Assembly: GCF_012911025.1 (NCBI RefSeq)
Contig: NZ_WUEI01000006.1
Coordinates: 1-64,000 of the forward strand
Direction: 5' to 3'
Length of the DNA: 64,000 nt
Origin: Azoarcus sp. TTM-91
GTDB lineage: Bacteria > Pseudomonadota > Gammaproteobacteria > Burkholderiales > Rhodocyclaceae
Position 1 is the stretch's first letter. Every line of letters begins with the position of its first letter. This document shows, in pieces, positions 1 to 7,276 of this stretch. Position numbers and translations under genes: made by a program. Under the pieces are notes generated by a model. That model was not told the DNA's origin, ran no database searches, and saw only the letters and a list, made by a program, of their open reading frames with translations.

Positions 1-107
1 CGATCTGCCCCATGCACGCTGAAACCCCTAGCTCCGCCCGCCGCCGGCTGCTGCCAGCGCTGGCCGCCGTCCTCCTGCTGGCCCCGCTCGCCGGCTGCAT
101 CGGCCGG
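1..107. repeat. Left arm of a perfect 107-bp inverted repeat
   Basis: Bases 1-107 are the exact reverse complement of bases 313-419, separated by about 205 bp. The repeated part is the start and signal peptide of the lipoprotein gene on the minus strand, so a second, plus-strand copy of that start begins at base 12. A perfect repeat that starts at base 1 and duplicates part of a gene looks like a fold-back assembly or chimeric-read artefact rather than a biological repeat. Confidence 0.9.
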
Positions 108-408
108 CGGGCAGGCTGCGTTCGATTTCGGCCAGGGCCTCCAGTTTCTGTTGCAGCAGCTCCGCCTGGCGCTGGCTGTCCTTCAACTGCTGGTTGCTGC
201 GTTCCAGCTGCTGGGTGAGGCGCTGGACCACGGTTTCCAGGCGCTGGCGCTCGGCGGTCTGCTCCTGCAACTGGTGGGCGAGGATGGCGGGGTCGCGCTC
301 GGCCGGGGGCGGCCGGCCGATGCAGCCGGCGAGCGGGGCCAGCAGGAGGACGGCGGCCAGCGCTGGCAGCAGCCGGCGGCGGGCGGAGCTAGGGGTTTCA
401 GCGTGCAT
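108..408 (-). CDS. qseG: QseG-like outer-membrane lipoprotein, truncated at left edge
   Basis: The protein begins MHAETPSS, with a basic n-region, a hydrophobic stretch (about residues 13-27) and a lipobox LAGC with the lipidated Cys at residue 29. The mature part is Gln/Glu/Leu-rich and predicted coiled coil, with repeated QQL and RQ motifs. The start at 408 lies inside the end of the kinase gene (11-bp overlap), so the two are translationally coupled. A small lipoprotein directly after a QseE/GlrK-type kinase is the arrangement of E. coli glrK-qseG-glrR, where QseG is needed for kinase activity. Only about 100 residues are authentic. Beyond base 108 the frame runs into the inverted repeat, so the C-terminus and the expected GlrR regulator are missing. 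Confidence 0.65.
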
Positions 409-419
409 GGGGCAGATCG
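313..419. repeat. Right arm of the 107-bp inverted repeat
   Basis: This arm is the genuine 5' end of the minus-strand lipoprotein gene plus the last codons of the kinase gene it overlaps. It is identical, in inverted orientation, to bases 1-107. Confidence 0.9.
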
Positions 420-1849
420 ATCCGGAAATGGGCGCCCTGGGGCGTGGGCAGCACGGCGACGCGGCCGCCGTGGGCGACGATGAATTCGCGCACGATGGCA
501 AGGCCGAGGCCGCTGCCGCCGGCCTTGCCGCGCAGCGGCTCGGCGGGGCGCCGGCTGCCCTGGAAGAAGGGGTCGAAGATGCGTTCGACTTCCTCGGCGG
601 CCACGCCGGGGCCTTCGTCCAGGCAGTCTATGGCCACGCCCTGCGGGCCTGCGCCGAGGCGGAAGCGGACGGTGCTGCCGGGCGGCGCATAGGCCAGCGC
701 GTTGGCGAGCAGGTTGCCCAGCACCAGCTTGAGCTTGCCCTCGTCGGCGAGCACCGCCGCGTTGTCCTGGCCGGGCAGGGTTTCCACCTTGATCGTGACC
801 CGCCGCGCCTCGGCCTGCAGGCGCTGTTCCTCCACCACCGCGGCCACCAGCGGCGCCAGGGCGACGCGGCGGCGCGACAGGCGGCGGGCGTCGAACAGGG
901 TGGCGTTGTAGTCCAGCAGGTGTTCGATGCGCTCCTGCAGGGTGCGGGCGTTGTGATCCAGGATGCGGATGACTTCTTGCTGGCGCGGCGAGGTGGGGCC
1001 GGCCACCTCGTCCTGCAGCAGGGCCACGCCTTCGCGCAAGGAGGCGAGCGGCGTCTTGAGTTCATGGGAGACGTGGCGCAGCACCCGGGCGCGGTTGGCT
1101 TCCAGGTCTGCCAGGCGCAGGCGCAGCCAGTCCAGCCGGTGGCCGATCTCGCGCAGGTCGGCCGGGCCGCCGACGTTCATGCGGCGGTCGAAGCGGCCTT
1201 CGCCCAGCGCGGCAATGCCGCGGCCGATGCGCCGCAGCGGCCGTACCACCCACCAGCCGGTGAGGCCGGCGAGCACGAAGGCGGCGGCGATGGCGGCCAG
1301 CACCTGCTGGGCGAGGCGTTCGCGGCGATGGTCCAGGGCGTCGAGCTGGCGGCGGTTGTCTTCCTCGATGCGGCTGCGCACCGCGCCGGCCAGGTGGCCG
1401 TTGAGTTCGGCCAGCCGCGCCAGCGCCGGCTGCAGGCGTCCAGTGTCCGGCTTGTCTTCGAGGGCGCCATGGGCGGCGTCCGCCGCCTGGCGCCAGCTCG
1501 CCAGTTCCGCCTTGAAACCGGCCTCCGGCAGGGAGAGGAAACCGGAGGTGGCGGCACTCTCCAGCCGGTCCAGCGCGGCCACCGCTTCGGTGTGGGCGAC
1601 GGCGAAGCGCTGGCGCAGCGCCGGGTCTTCCAGCACCACGAACTGGCGGGCGCTGCGTTCCATGTCCACCGTGCGTTCGCCCAGTTGCTGCACGGCGGTG
1701 GTAAGGCCGAGGGCGGTGGCGCTGCTGTCGCGGCTGCGCCGGGCGAAGTCCTCCAGCGCCAGCCAGCCGCTTACCGCCGCGGCGCCGAGGATGCCGGCGA
1801 TCAGCAGGAAGCTCGCCAGCAGTGTGGCGCGGAAGGAGAGACGGGGCAT
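398..1849 (-). CDS. glrK: Sensor histidine kinase, QseE/GlrK type
   Basis: This is an inner-membrane sensor kinase of 483 residues. It has TM1 at about residues 9-31, a periplasmic helical domain of about 150 residues, TM2 at about 183-203, HAMP, a HisKA domain with phosphoacceptor motif VSHELKTPL, and an HATPase domain with an N-box (LLANALAYAPPG) and a GSGLGLAIV motif. The next gene encodes a QseG-like lipoprotein and overlaps it by 11 bp, which supports the GlrK/QseE assignment. The partner would be a sigma-54-dependent regulator (GlrR/QseF), probably just beyond the left edge. The gene diverges from a bactofilin gene that carries a sigma-54 promoter and GlrR-type sites, so that gene is a likely target. 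The generic kinase call is certain; the subfamily is inferred from neighbours and size. Confidence 0.85.
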   Translation of the reverse strand: MPRLSFRATLLASFLLIAGILGAAAVSGWLALEDFARRSRDSSATALGLTTAVQQLGERTVDMERSARQFVVLEDPALRQRFAVAHTEAVAALDRLESAATSGFLSLPEAGFKAELASWRQAADAAHGALEDKPDTGRLQPALARLAELNGHLAGAVRSRIEEDNRRQLDALDHRRERLAQQVLAAIAAAFVLAGLTGWWVVRPLRRIGRGIAALGEGRFDRRMNVGGPADLREIGHRLDWLRLRLADLEANRARVLRHVSHELKTPLASLREGVALLQDEVAGPTSPRQQEVIRILDHNARTLQERIEHLLDYNATLFDARRLSRRRVALAPLVAAVVEEQRLQAEARRVTIKVETLPGQDNAAVLADEGKLKLVLGNLLANALAYAPPGSTVRFRLGAGPQGVAIDCLDEGPGVAAEEVERIFDPFFQGSRRPAEPLRGKAGGSGLGLAIVREFIVAHGGRVAVLPTPQGAHFRIDLPHAR

Positions 1850-1973
1850 GGGCAGGCGGATGGAGGTCGCAGGAGGGAAGGAGCACCGGCTCGGCTGCGG
1901 ACGATCCGCGAGTTTAGGCAGCGGCCCGCGGCGGCCGGGGTAAGCAAGTGCAAATTCATGTTTCCCGGCCGGG

Positions 1974-1991
1974 TGTCGCCTGGATGTGACA
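1974..1991. promoter_or_regulatory. GlrR/QseF-type enhancer site 1 (TGTC-N10-GACA)
   Basis: The sequence reads TGTC, ten bases, GACA, a perfect match to the TGTCN10GACA motif described for GlrR sites upstream of enterobacterial glmY. It is centred about 175 bp upstream of the predicted start point of the sigma-54 promoter at 2132-2147, a normal enhancer distance. Confidence 0.6.
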
Positions 1992-2040
1992 GCCCTGAAG
2001 GCTGGCGGGGCAAGGGTTTGGCCGCTTTGACGGGAAAGGG

Positions 2041-2058
2041 TGTCGCCAGCAGGCGACG
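2041..2058. promoter_or_regulatory. GlrR/QseF-type enhancer site 2 (TGTC-N10-GACG)
   Basis: This is a second copy with one mismatch in the last base, and its inner bases are themselves an inverted repeat (GTCGCC and GGCGAC). It lies 67 bp downstream of site 1 and about 108 bp upstream of the predicted sigma-54 start point. Confidence 0.55.
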
Positions 2059-2131
2059 GTTTCCATGCTTCGATTCAAGCGAAATCGAGCTTCTGAATTG
2101 CAAGTGACTGATGATGTTTGTTTTTTTCTTC

Positions 2132-2147
2132 GGGCACGGTGCTTGCC
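2132..2147 (+). promoter_or_regulatory. Sigma-54 (-24/-12) promoter of the bactofilin gene
   Basis: The sequence GGGCACGGTGCTTGCC matches the sigma-54 consensus TGGCACG-N4-TTGC at every position but the first, with the invariant GG and GC ten bases apart. The predicted start point is near 2158, giving a leader of about 44 bases before the bactofilin start codon, with a GAGGAGA ribosome-binding site. Confidence 0.7.
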
Positions 2148-2201
2148 ATCTCCGGCGGAGGGGCCGCGTCGGCGGGCCCGCAACAGTTCCGAGGAGAAAC
2201 C

Positions 2202-2843
2202 ATGTTCAACAAACCCGCCATGTTCCCCAAAACCGCCGAACCCGCCGGTGCCCGGCCGCTACGCCCCGGCATGGGCGCCAGCGTGAGCGCGGCGGCGCCC
2301 GGTTCGTCTTCCGCCGCCGGCAGCCCGCCGATGACGCCGACGCGGGAGCCGGCCGAGGAGAAGGTGGAAGAACGGCTGGAGCAGGGCGCGAGCCCGGTCG
2401 CGGAAGAGGACAACGCCAGCGGCGGGAGCCGGCTGATCGTTGGCCCGGATGTGAAGCTGAAGGGGGCGGAGATCCTGGATTGCGACACCCTGGTGGTGGA
2501 AGGCCGGGTGGAGGCGACCATGGACAGCCGCGTGATCCGCATCGCCGAGAAGGGCGCCTACGCCGGCACGGTGGGCATAGACGTGGCGGAGATCCACGGC
2601 CGCTTCGACGGCGAACTCACCGCGCGCAAGCAGCTCATCATCCATGCCACCGGCCGGGTCAGCGGCAAGATCCGCTACGGCAAGATCTTCATCGAGGAAG
2701 GCGGCGAGATTTCCGGCGACGTGCAGTCGCTGGCGGCGTCTTCCTCCGCCTCATCCTCGCCGGTGCGGCGTCCGACCGAGCTGCGGCCGGAGAGCGACAA
2801 TAACCTGACCGAGAGCAAGCCGCTGGCCGCATTGGCGGGGTGA
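2202..2843 (+). CDS. Bactofilin family cytoskeletal protein
   Basis: This 213-residue protein has a disordered Pro/Ala/Glu-rich N-terminus (about residues 1-75), a bactofilin (DUF583) core at about residues 78-175 (motifs LIVGPDVKLKG, LVVEGRVEA, IHGRFDGEL, GRVSGKIRYG) and a short flexible tail. Bactofilins polymerise without nucleotide into beta-helical filaments that place cell-wall, stalk or polarity factors. The ATG at 2202 was chosen because it follows GAGGAGAAACC and starts the leader typical of the family; the longer frame from 2118 would include the promoter. The gene diverges from the QseE-like kinase and has a sigma-54 promoter with two GlrR-type sites, so expression is probably tied to envelope sensing. 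Hairpins and a terminator follow. Confidence 0.9.
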   Translation: MFNKPAMFPKTAEPAGARPLRPGMGASVSAAAPGSSSAAGSPPMTPTREPAEEKVEERLEQGASPVAEEDNASGGSRLIVGPDVKLKGAEILDCDTLVVEGRVEATMDSRVIRIAEKGAYAGTVGIDVAEIHGRFDGELTARKQLIIHATGRVSGKIRYGKIFIEEGGEISGDVQSLAASSSASSSPVRRPTELRPESDNNLTESKPLAALAG

Positions 2844-2853
2844 GCTGAAACAG

Positions 2854-2877
2854 ACGGGCGGTCGGGGGGCCGCCCGT
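2854..2877 (+). terminator. GC-rich hairpin after the bactofilin gene
   Basis: An 8-bp perfect stem (ACGGGCGG with CCGCCCGT) starts 11 bases after the stop codon. There is no clear U-run, so termination here may be partial. Confidence 0.45.
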
Positions 2878-2879
2878 TC

Positions 2880-3012
2880 CTGCCGTCTTTGACCGGCGGT
2901 TTCCGTGGTCCGCCGGTTTGCGCGAGGGGATGGCAGCAGGGGACGCCCCACCCCACTGAATGCAGCAGCAGGCGTTGGCCGCCGGACCGAGAGGCATCCG
3001 GCGGTTTTTTTT
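2880..3012 (+). ncRNA. Structured 3' region or candidate small RNA
   Basis: The stretch folds into an 8-bp hairpin (2892-2917), a G4/C4 hairpin (2939-2949) and a terminal 8-bp hairpin (2979-3004) followed by eight T. The 5' arm of the first hairpin (ACCGGCGG) could also pair with the 5' arm of the terminal one (CCGCCGGA), giving a mutually exclusive fold. No reading frame here looks coding. It may be a 3' UTR, a processed small RNA or simply two related terminators. Confidence 0.3.
2979..3012 (+). terminator. Rho-independent terminator downstream of bactofilin
   Basis: A perfect 8-bp stem (CCGCCGGA with TCCGGCGG) with a ten-base loop is followed directly by eight T. It points in the bactofilin direction and lies between convergent genes. 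Confidence 0.8.
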
Positions 3013-3034
3013 CGCCGTGCCCGGGGCGCCCGCC

Positions 3035-4495
3035 TCAGCCGGCGGCCGGCAGGCTGAAGTCGAAGGCGGTGCCGCCGGCGCCGCTGTCGGCGAGGACGAT
3101 GTCGCTGCCGTGCAGCTGCAGCAGCCGATGGACGATGATCAGGCCCAGTCCGCCGCTATGGCTGCTGTCCGTACGCCGCGCCATTGCGCGGATGAAGAGA
3201 TTGTCGCGGGTGGCGGCCGGGATGCCGGGGCCGTTGTCGCTGATGCGTACCTGCACCCGCCCGCCGGCGGCGCGCAGGCGGACGGTGATGCGGGTGCCGG
3301 CCGGGGTGTGGCGGATGGCGTTGTCCAGCAGGTTGGTCAGCACGCGCTCGACCATGCCGAGATCGGCGTGGACCGGCGGCAGCGGGGTTTCGAGGTCCAC
3401 CGCGAGGGATTGTTGCCGTGTCTGTGCGGCGAGCTCGAACTTCTGCGCCACGTCCTGCAGCAGTTCGGGCAGGGCGAAGGGCTCGGGGGCCGCCTGCACC
3501 AGGCCGGACTCCAGGCGGGCGAGGTCGAACAGCTCCTGCGCCAGGCGGCCCACCTTGCGGCTCTGGTCGAGGGCGATGTCGAGATAGCGCTGGCGCGCCT
3601 CGGGGGCCAGCGTGGCGTCTTTCAGGCGCAGGGTTTCCAGGTAGCCGTGCAGCGCGGTCAGCGGTGTGCGCAGGTCATGCGAGATGTTGGCGATGAGTTC
3701 GCGCCGGCATTGGTCCTGCCGGCCCAGCTCGGCCCACTGCTGGGCGATGCGCTCGCCCATCTGGGCGAAGGCCCGGCGCAGCACGGCGATCTCGTCGCCG
3801 CCGGCTGGCTCGCCGACGCTGGCGAGGGCAGCGGCGCGTTCGCCGTCGCCGTCGAAGCGGCTCACCGCGTCGGTGAGGGCGCGCAGAGGGCGGGTGATGA
3901 GGCGGAAGGCGAGCAGACCCATCAGCAGCGCCAGCAGCGCAGCCAGCGCGGTGGTCCATAGCGCCATGCGCAGGGCGGTGTCGCGCGCCAGCGGGGTGGA
4001 AACCGCCTCCAGCTCCTCGCCCTGCAGGATCACGTAGACCCAGCCCGCCGCTTGCCCGGCCACCTCCACCGGGGCGGCGCTGAAGACCTTGCGCGCATGC
4101 GTGCTGCGCGGGTCGTCGCCCATCACCGGCAGGGCCGCGCCGGCCTGCAGGCTGCGCAGCGGGGCGAGGGTCACGCGCTGGCGGCGCAGGTGGCCCGGCG
4201 GCGCGGCGTGGGCGACGATGAGGCCGTCCTGGTCGAGCAGGTAGACCTCCACCGAGGGATTGACCGCCATCAGCTTGTCGAACAGCTCGCGCACCGCGGC
4301 CGAGCGCCAGCCGGCGGCGTCGGCGAGCTGGGCGTTGGTGGCGATGTGCGCGGCCAGGCCACTGGAAAGCTGCTGGATGGCGGCTTGCTCGTGGCGCTCG
4401 GCGGTGCGCATCTGCAGCCACACCGAGATGCCGCTGCAGGCCAGCAGCAGGCTGGCGAAAACGAGGAACAGGCGGCGGCTGATGGAGGCGGTCAT
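3035..4495 (-). CDS. Two-component sensor histidine kinase
   Basis: This 486-residue membrane kinase starts at the ATG overlapping the response regulator stop (ATGA), so the pair is translationally coupled. It has TM1 at about residues 9-29, a periplasmic sensor of about 140 residues, TM2 at about 175-197, HAMP, HisKA with motif ISHDLRTPLTALHGY, and HATPase with an N-box (NLLDNAIRHTPAG), DNGPGI and a degenerate G2 box (SGGLGL). The domain order is that of OmpR/EnvZ-class kinases. The neighbour on the other side is a molybdoenzyme/cytochrome b module, but a regulatory link is only positional. The signal it senses cannot be read from the sequence. Confidence 0.88.
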   Translation of the reverse strand: MTASISRRLFLVFASLLLACSGISVWLQMRTAERHEQAAIQQLSSGLAAHIATNAQLADAAGWRSAAVRELFDKLMAVNPSVEVYLLDQDGLIVAHAAPPGHLRRQRVTLAPLRSLQAGAALPVMGDDPRSTHARKVFSAAPVEVAGQAAGWVYVILQGEELEAVSTPLARDTALRMALWTTALAALLALLMGLLAFRLITRPLRALTDAVSRFDGDGERAAALASVGEPAGGDEIAVLRRAFAQMGERIAQQWAELGRQDQCRRELIANISHDLRTPLTALHGYLETLRLKDATLAPEARQRYLDIALDQSRKVGRLAQELFDLARLESGLVQAAPEPFALPELLQDVAQKFELAAQTRQQSLAVDLETPLPPVHADLGMVERVLTNLLDNAIRHTPAGTRITVRLRAAGGRVQVRISDNGPGIPAATRDNLFIRAMARRTDSSHSGGLGLIIVHRLLQLHGSDIVLADSGAGGTAFDFSLPAAG

Positions 4496-5217
4496 TGCGC
4501 CTCCCCCGCCGCCGGCCGGGCGGCGAACTTGTAGCCCTTGCCCCATACGGTGAGGATGCGGCGCGGCGCCGCCGGGTCGGCCTCGATCTTGGCGCGCAGG
4601 CGGTTGATATGGGTGTTTACCGTGTGTTCGTAGCCCTCATGGGCGTAGCCCCATACCTTGTCCAGCAGCTCCAGGCGGGAGAACACCCTGTCTGGATGGC
4701 GGGCGAAGAAGTGCAGCAGGTCGAACTCGCGCGGGGTCAGATCCAGCACGGCGCCGTCGGCGGCGGCGGTGCGCGCCACCGGGTCGATGGCGATGCCGTG
4801 GCAGGCCAGCGCGCCGGCGTCCAGGCGGGCGTTGCGGGCGAGCGCGTCGGCGCGGCGCAGCAGGGCCTTCACCCGGGCGACCAGTTCGAGCATGGAGAAG
4901 GGCTTGGCGAGGTAGTCGTCCGCGCCCAGCTCCAGCCCGAGGATGCGGTGCATCTCGCTGGAGCGGGCGCTGATGATGATGATGGGCAGGTAGCGGGCGA
5001 GGCCGCGGGCGCGCTTGCAGATCTCCAGCCCGTCCACCCCCGGCAGCATCAGGTCCAGCACCAGCAGGTCCCAGGCCTGTGCTTCCACCAGGCGCAGGCC
5101 GCGGTCGCCGTCGGCGGCGTGTTCGACCGCATAGCCCTCGTCGCCGAGGTGCATGCGCAGCAGGTCGGCGATGTGGGCGTCGTCCTCGACGACGAGCAGC
5201 CGCGGCGGCTTGTCCAT
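4492..5217 (-). CDS. OmpR-family response regulator
   Basis: This 241-residue regulator has a receiver domain (acidic pair VEDD, phosphoacceptor Asp in LVLDLMLPG, conserved Lys in LAKPF) and a C-terminal winged-helix DNA-binding domain (LTPREFDLLHFFARHP, VNTHINRLRAKIE, WGKGYKF). The ATG at 5217 begins MDKPPRLLVVEDD, so the receiver starts at once; longer frames add 20 residues unlike the family. The kinase gene follows with a 4-bp overlap. The gene diverges from a cytochrome b561 and molybdoenzyme operon, with only about 150 bp between, so that operon is a candidate target. Confidence 0.9.
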   Translation of the reverse strand: MDKPPRLLVVEDDAHIADLLRMHLGDEGYAVEHAADGDRGLRLVEAQAWDLLVLDLMLPGVDGLEICKRARGLARYLPIIIISARSSEMHRILGLELGADDYLAKPFSMLELVARVKALLRRADALARNARLDAGALACHGIAIDPVARTAAADGAVLDLTPREFDLLHFFARHPDRVFSRLELLDKVWGYAHEGYEHTVNTHINRLRAKIEADPAAPRRILTVWGKGYKFAARPAAGEAQ

Positions 5218-5369
5218 GGTGATTCCGTAGGCCTGTCTGCGTGCATCTTCGCCGAATCGGCGCCGGCCAGGTATCACGGATTGTTTAACTCTGCGTGAGG
5301 ACTCCGCGACCGCGGCGGCGGAACAATGCGCCGCATCGAGGCCGCCGTGCCGCCAACCGGAGTTACGTC

Positions 5370-5987
5370 ATGTCCGCTCTCGCTGCTTCCCCGGCCGTGC
5401 CAGCCGCGCCCGTTCATGCGGCCTGGCTGCGGCTATGCCACTGGGCGAACGCCCTGGCGGTGGTGCTCATGATGGCGAGCGGCTGGCGCATCTACAACGC
5501 TTCGCCGCTGTTCGGTTTCACCTTCCCCCCGGGATGGACCCTGGGTGGCTGGCTGGGCGGCGCGCTGCAGTGGCACTTCGCCGCGATGTGGCTGCTGGTG
5601 GCCAACGGCCTGGTCTATCTGGCCGCGGGCATCGCCGGGGGCGGCTTGCGCCGGCGCCTGCTGCCGCTGTCGCCGGCGGGGTTGGGGCACGACCTCCGCG
5701 CCGCCCTGCGCGGACGGCTGCAGCACCCGCAGGCCGGCCGCTACAACCAGCTGCAGCGCGCGGCCTACTTGTTCGCGCTGGCGGTGCTGGCGGCGCTGGT
5801 GATGTCCGGGCTGGTGTTGTGGAAGCCGGTGCAGTTCGAACTGTTGCGTGGCTTGCTGGGGGGTTACGAGGCTGCCCGCCGGGTGCATTTCTTCGCCATG
5901 GCGGCGCTGCTGGCGTTTGTTCTCGGCCACGCCGCACTGGCCTTGCTGGTGCCGCGCACGCTGGTGGCGATGGTTCGCGGACGCTGA
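5370..5987 (+). CDS. Cytochrome b561-type membrane subunit
   Basis: This 205-residue integral membrane protein has four predicted helices (about residues 25-45, 73-91, 130-150 and 170-192). His residues placed for b-type haem binding are seen in RLCHWANA, in VHFFAM and in LGHAAL. It matches the cytochrome b561/thiosulfate-reductase cytochrome B family, which passes electrons between quinol and periplasmic enzymes. The start at 5370 (MSALAASP) follows a GGAG-type site. The molybdopterin oxidoreductase begins 19 bp downstream, so this subunit is most likely its membrane electron partner, analogous to MsrQ with MsrP but from a different family. Confidence 0.82.
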   Translation: MSALAASPAVPAAPVHAAWLRLCHWANALAVVLMMASGWRIYNASPLFGFTFPPGWTLGGWLGGALQWHFAAMWLLVANGLVYLAAGIAGGGLRRRLLPLSPAGLGHDLRAALRGRLQHPQAGRYNQLQRAAYLFALAVLAALVMSGLVLWKPVQFELLRGLLGGYEAARRVHFFAMAALLAFVLGHAALALLVPRTLVAMVRGR

Positions 5988-6006
5988 GCGAAAAGGACAG
6001 GGACAC

Positions 6007-6816
6007 ATGGAAAACGGCTTCTTCTCCCGCCCGCGCCCCGCGCCGCTGGCGCCCGCAGAGGAGGCGGCCGCGCTGAAGGCGGCGCGCGCGCTGCTCGCGG
6101 CGCGGCTGCCTTCGTCGCGCCGCGGCTTCCTGCGCCAGCTCACCCTGGGCGGGGTCGCCCTGCTGTCGGGCTGTTCGCTGCGCGGCGACGATGGCGGCGA
6201 CAGCGTGGAGCAGGCGCTGATGGCGATTTCGCGCTTCAACGACGCCGCGCAGGGCTGGCTGTTCGATCCGGCGGCGCTGGCGCCGACCTACCCGGGCAGC
6301 ATGATCACCCGGCCTTTTCCGTTCAATGGCTTCTACCCGGAAGCGCTGGCGCCGGTGGTGGATGAGGCCGACTACCAGCTGGAAGTGCGCGGCCGGGTGG
6401 CCGACCACCGGCCGTGGCGGCTGGCGCAGCTGTGGGCGCTGCCGCAGCAGGAACAGATCACCCGGCACATCTGCGTTGAAGGCTGGAGCGCCATCGGGCG
6501 CTGGGGCGGCGTGCCCTTTGCCGAGTTCCTGCGCCGTGTGGGCGCCGACCTCGGCGCGCGCTACGTGGGCTTCGAATGCGCCGATGGTTACTACACCGCC
6601 ATCGACATGCCGACCGCGCTGCACCCCCAGACCCTGATGGCGCTGAGCTATGACGGCCAGGTGCTGCCGCGCAGCTATGGCTTTCCGATGAAGCTGCGCA
6701 TCCCCACCAAGCTTGGCTACAAGAACCCGAAGCATGTACGGGCGCTGTTCGTGACCGACCGCCGCCCCGGCGGCTATTGGGAGGACCAGGGCTACAACTG
6801 GTTCGGCGGCCTGTGA
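6007..6816 (+). CDS. Tat-exported molybdopterin-dependent oxidoreductase
   Basis: This 269-residue protein belongs to the sulfite-oxidase/YedY (MsrP) molybdopterin fold. The Mo-coordinating Cys is probably Cys156 in HICVEGWSAIGRW. The N-terminus carries a twin-arginine motif (SSRRGFLRQ, about residues 36-44) followed by a hydrophobic stretch ending LLSGC, which is also a good lipobox with Cys56. That suggests a Tat-exported, membrane-tethered lipoprotein. The ATG at 6007 follows an AAGGACAGGGAC ribosome-binding region. It sits in an operon with the cytochrome b561 gene before it and an MXKDX-repeat protein after it. The substrate is unknown; a sulfoxide or a sulfur/chlorine oxyanion would be in family. 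Confidence 0.85.
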   Translation: MENGFFSRPRPAPLAPAEEAAALKAARALLAARLPSSRRGFLRQLTLGGVALLSGCSLRGDDGGDSVEQALMAISRFNDAAQGWLFDPAALAPTYPGSMITRPFPFNGFYPEALAPVVDEADYQLEVRGRVADHRPWRLAQLWALPQQEQITRHICVEGWSAIGRWGGVPFAEFLRRVGADLGARYVGFECADGYYTAIDMPTALHPQTLMALSYDGQVLPRSYGFPMKLRIPTKLGYKNPKHVRALFVTDRRPGGYWEDQGYNWFGGL

Positions 6817-6889
6817 GCCGCAGGCATTTTCCGCGTCCGGCAACGGCCGGTCGCTTCCTTCGCAGTTCCCTTCCTAGCAGGAGCACACC

Positions 6890-7171
6890 ATGAAGAAGCC
6901 GATCGCAGCGACCCTCGTTCTGTCCCTGATGCTTGCCGCCTCTGCCGCACTGGCTGCGGATATGGGCATGGACAACAAGACCACGCCGGAGACAATGAAG
7001 AAGGACGCCATGCCGGCCGACGGCATGAAGAAGGACGCCATGGGCCATGATGGGATGAAGAAACCCGAGACGATGAAGAAGGATGGGATGACCAAGGACG
7101 GCATGAAGAAAGACGCCATGGGGCATGACACCATGGGCAAGCCGGCGGCAGACGAAATGATGAAGAAGTAA
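6890..7171 (+). CDS. Pentapeptide MXKDX repeat protein
   Basis: This small exported protein of 93 residues has a clear signal peptide (LVLSLMLAASAALAA, cleavage near residue 23). The mature part is built almost entirely from repeats of Met-x-Lys-Asp/Glu-x (for example MKKDAM, MTKDGMKKDAM) with interspersed GHD. This is the MXKDX repeat family of short proteobacterial periplasmic proteins. Methionine and histidine enrichment would suit metal binding, especially copper, but that is inference. A GGAG site precedes the ATG, and the gene is 73 bp after the molybdoenzyme gene in the same direction, so it probably belongs to that operon. Confidence 0.85.
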   Translation: MKKPIAATLVLSLMLAASAALAADMGMDNKTTPETMKKDAMPADGMKKDAMGHDGMKKPETMKKDGMTKDGMKKDAMGHDTMGKPAADEMMKK

Positions 7172-7276
7172 GCCGGCCGCAAGGGCCATAGGGCCACAGC
7201 GCAGCGGGGGAGCAGGCATGAGGCCGCCCCCCGCTTTGCCGTGTTCACCGCGGTCCGGCCGCAGGCCGGGCCGGGC

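Noticed and set aside
12-218. Plus-strand lipoprotein-like frame of 68 codons at the left edge
   Set aside because: It is the inverted-repeat copy of the minus-strand lipoprotein start and becomes nonsense after base 107.
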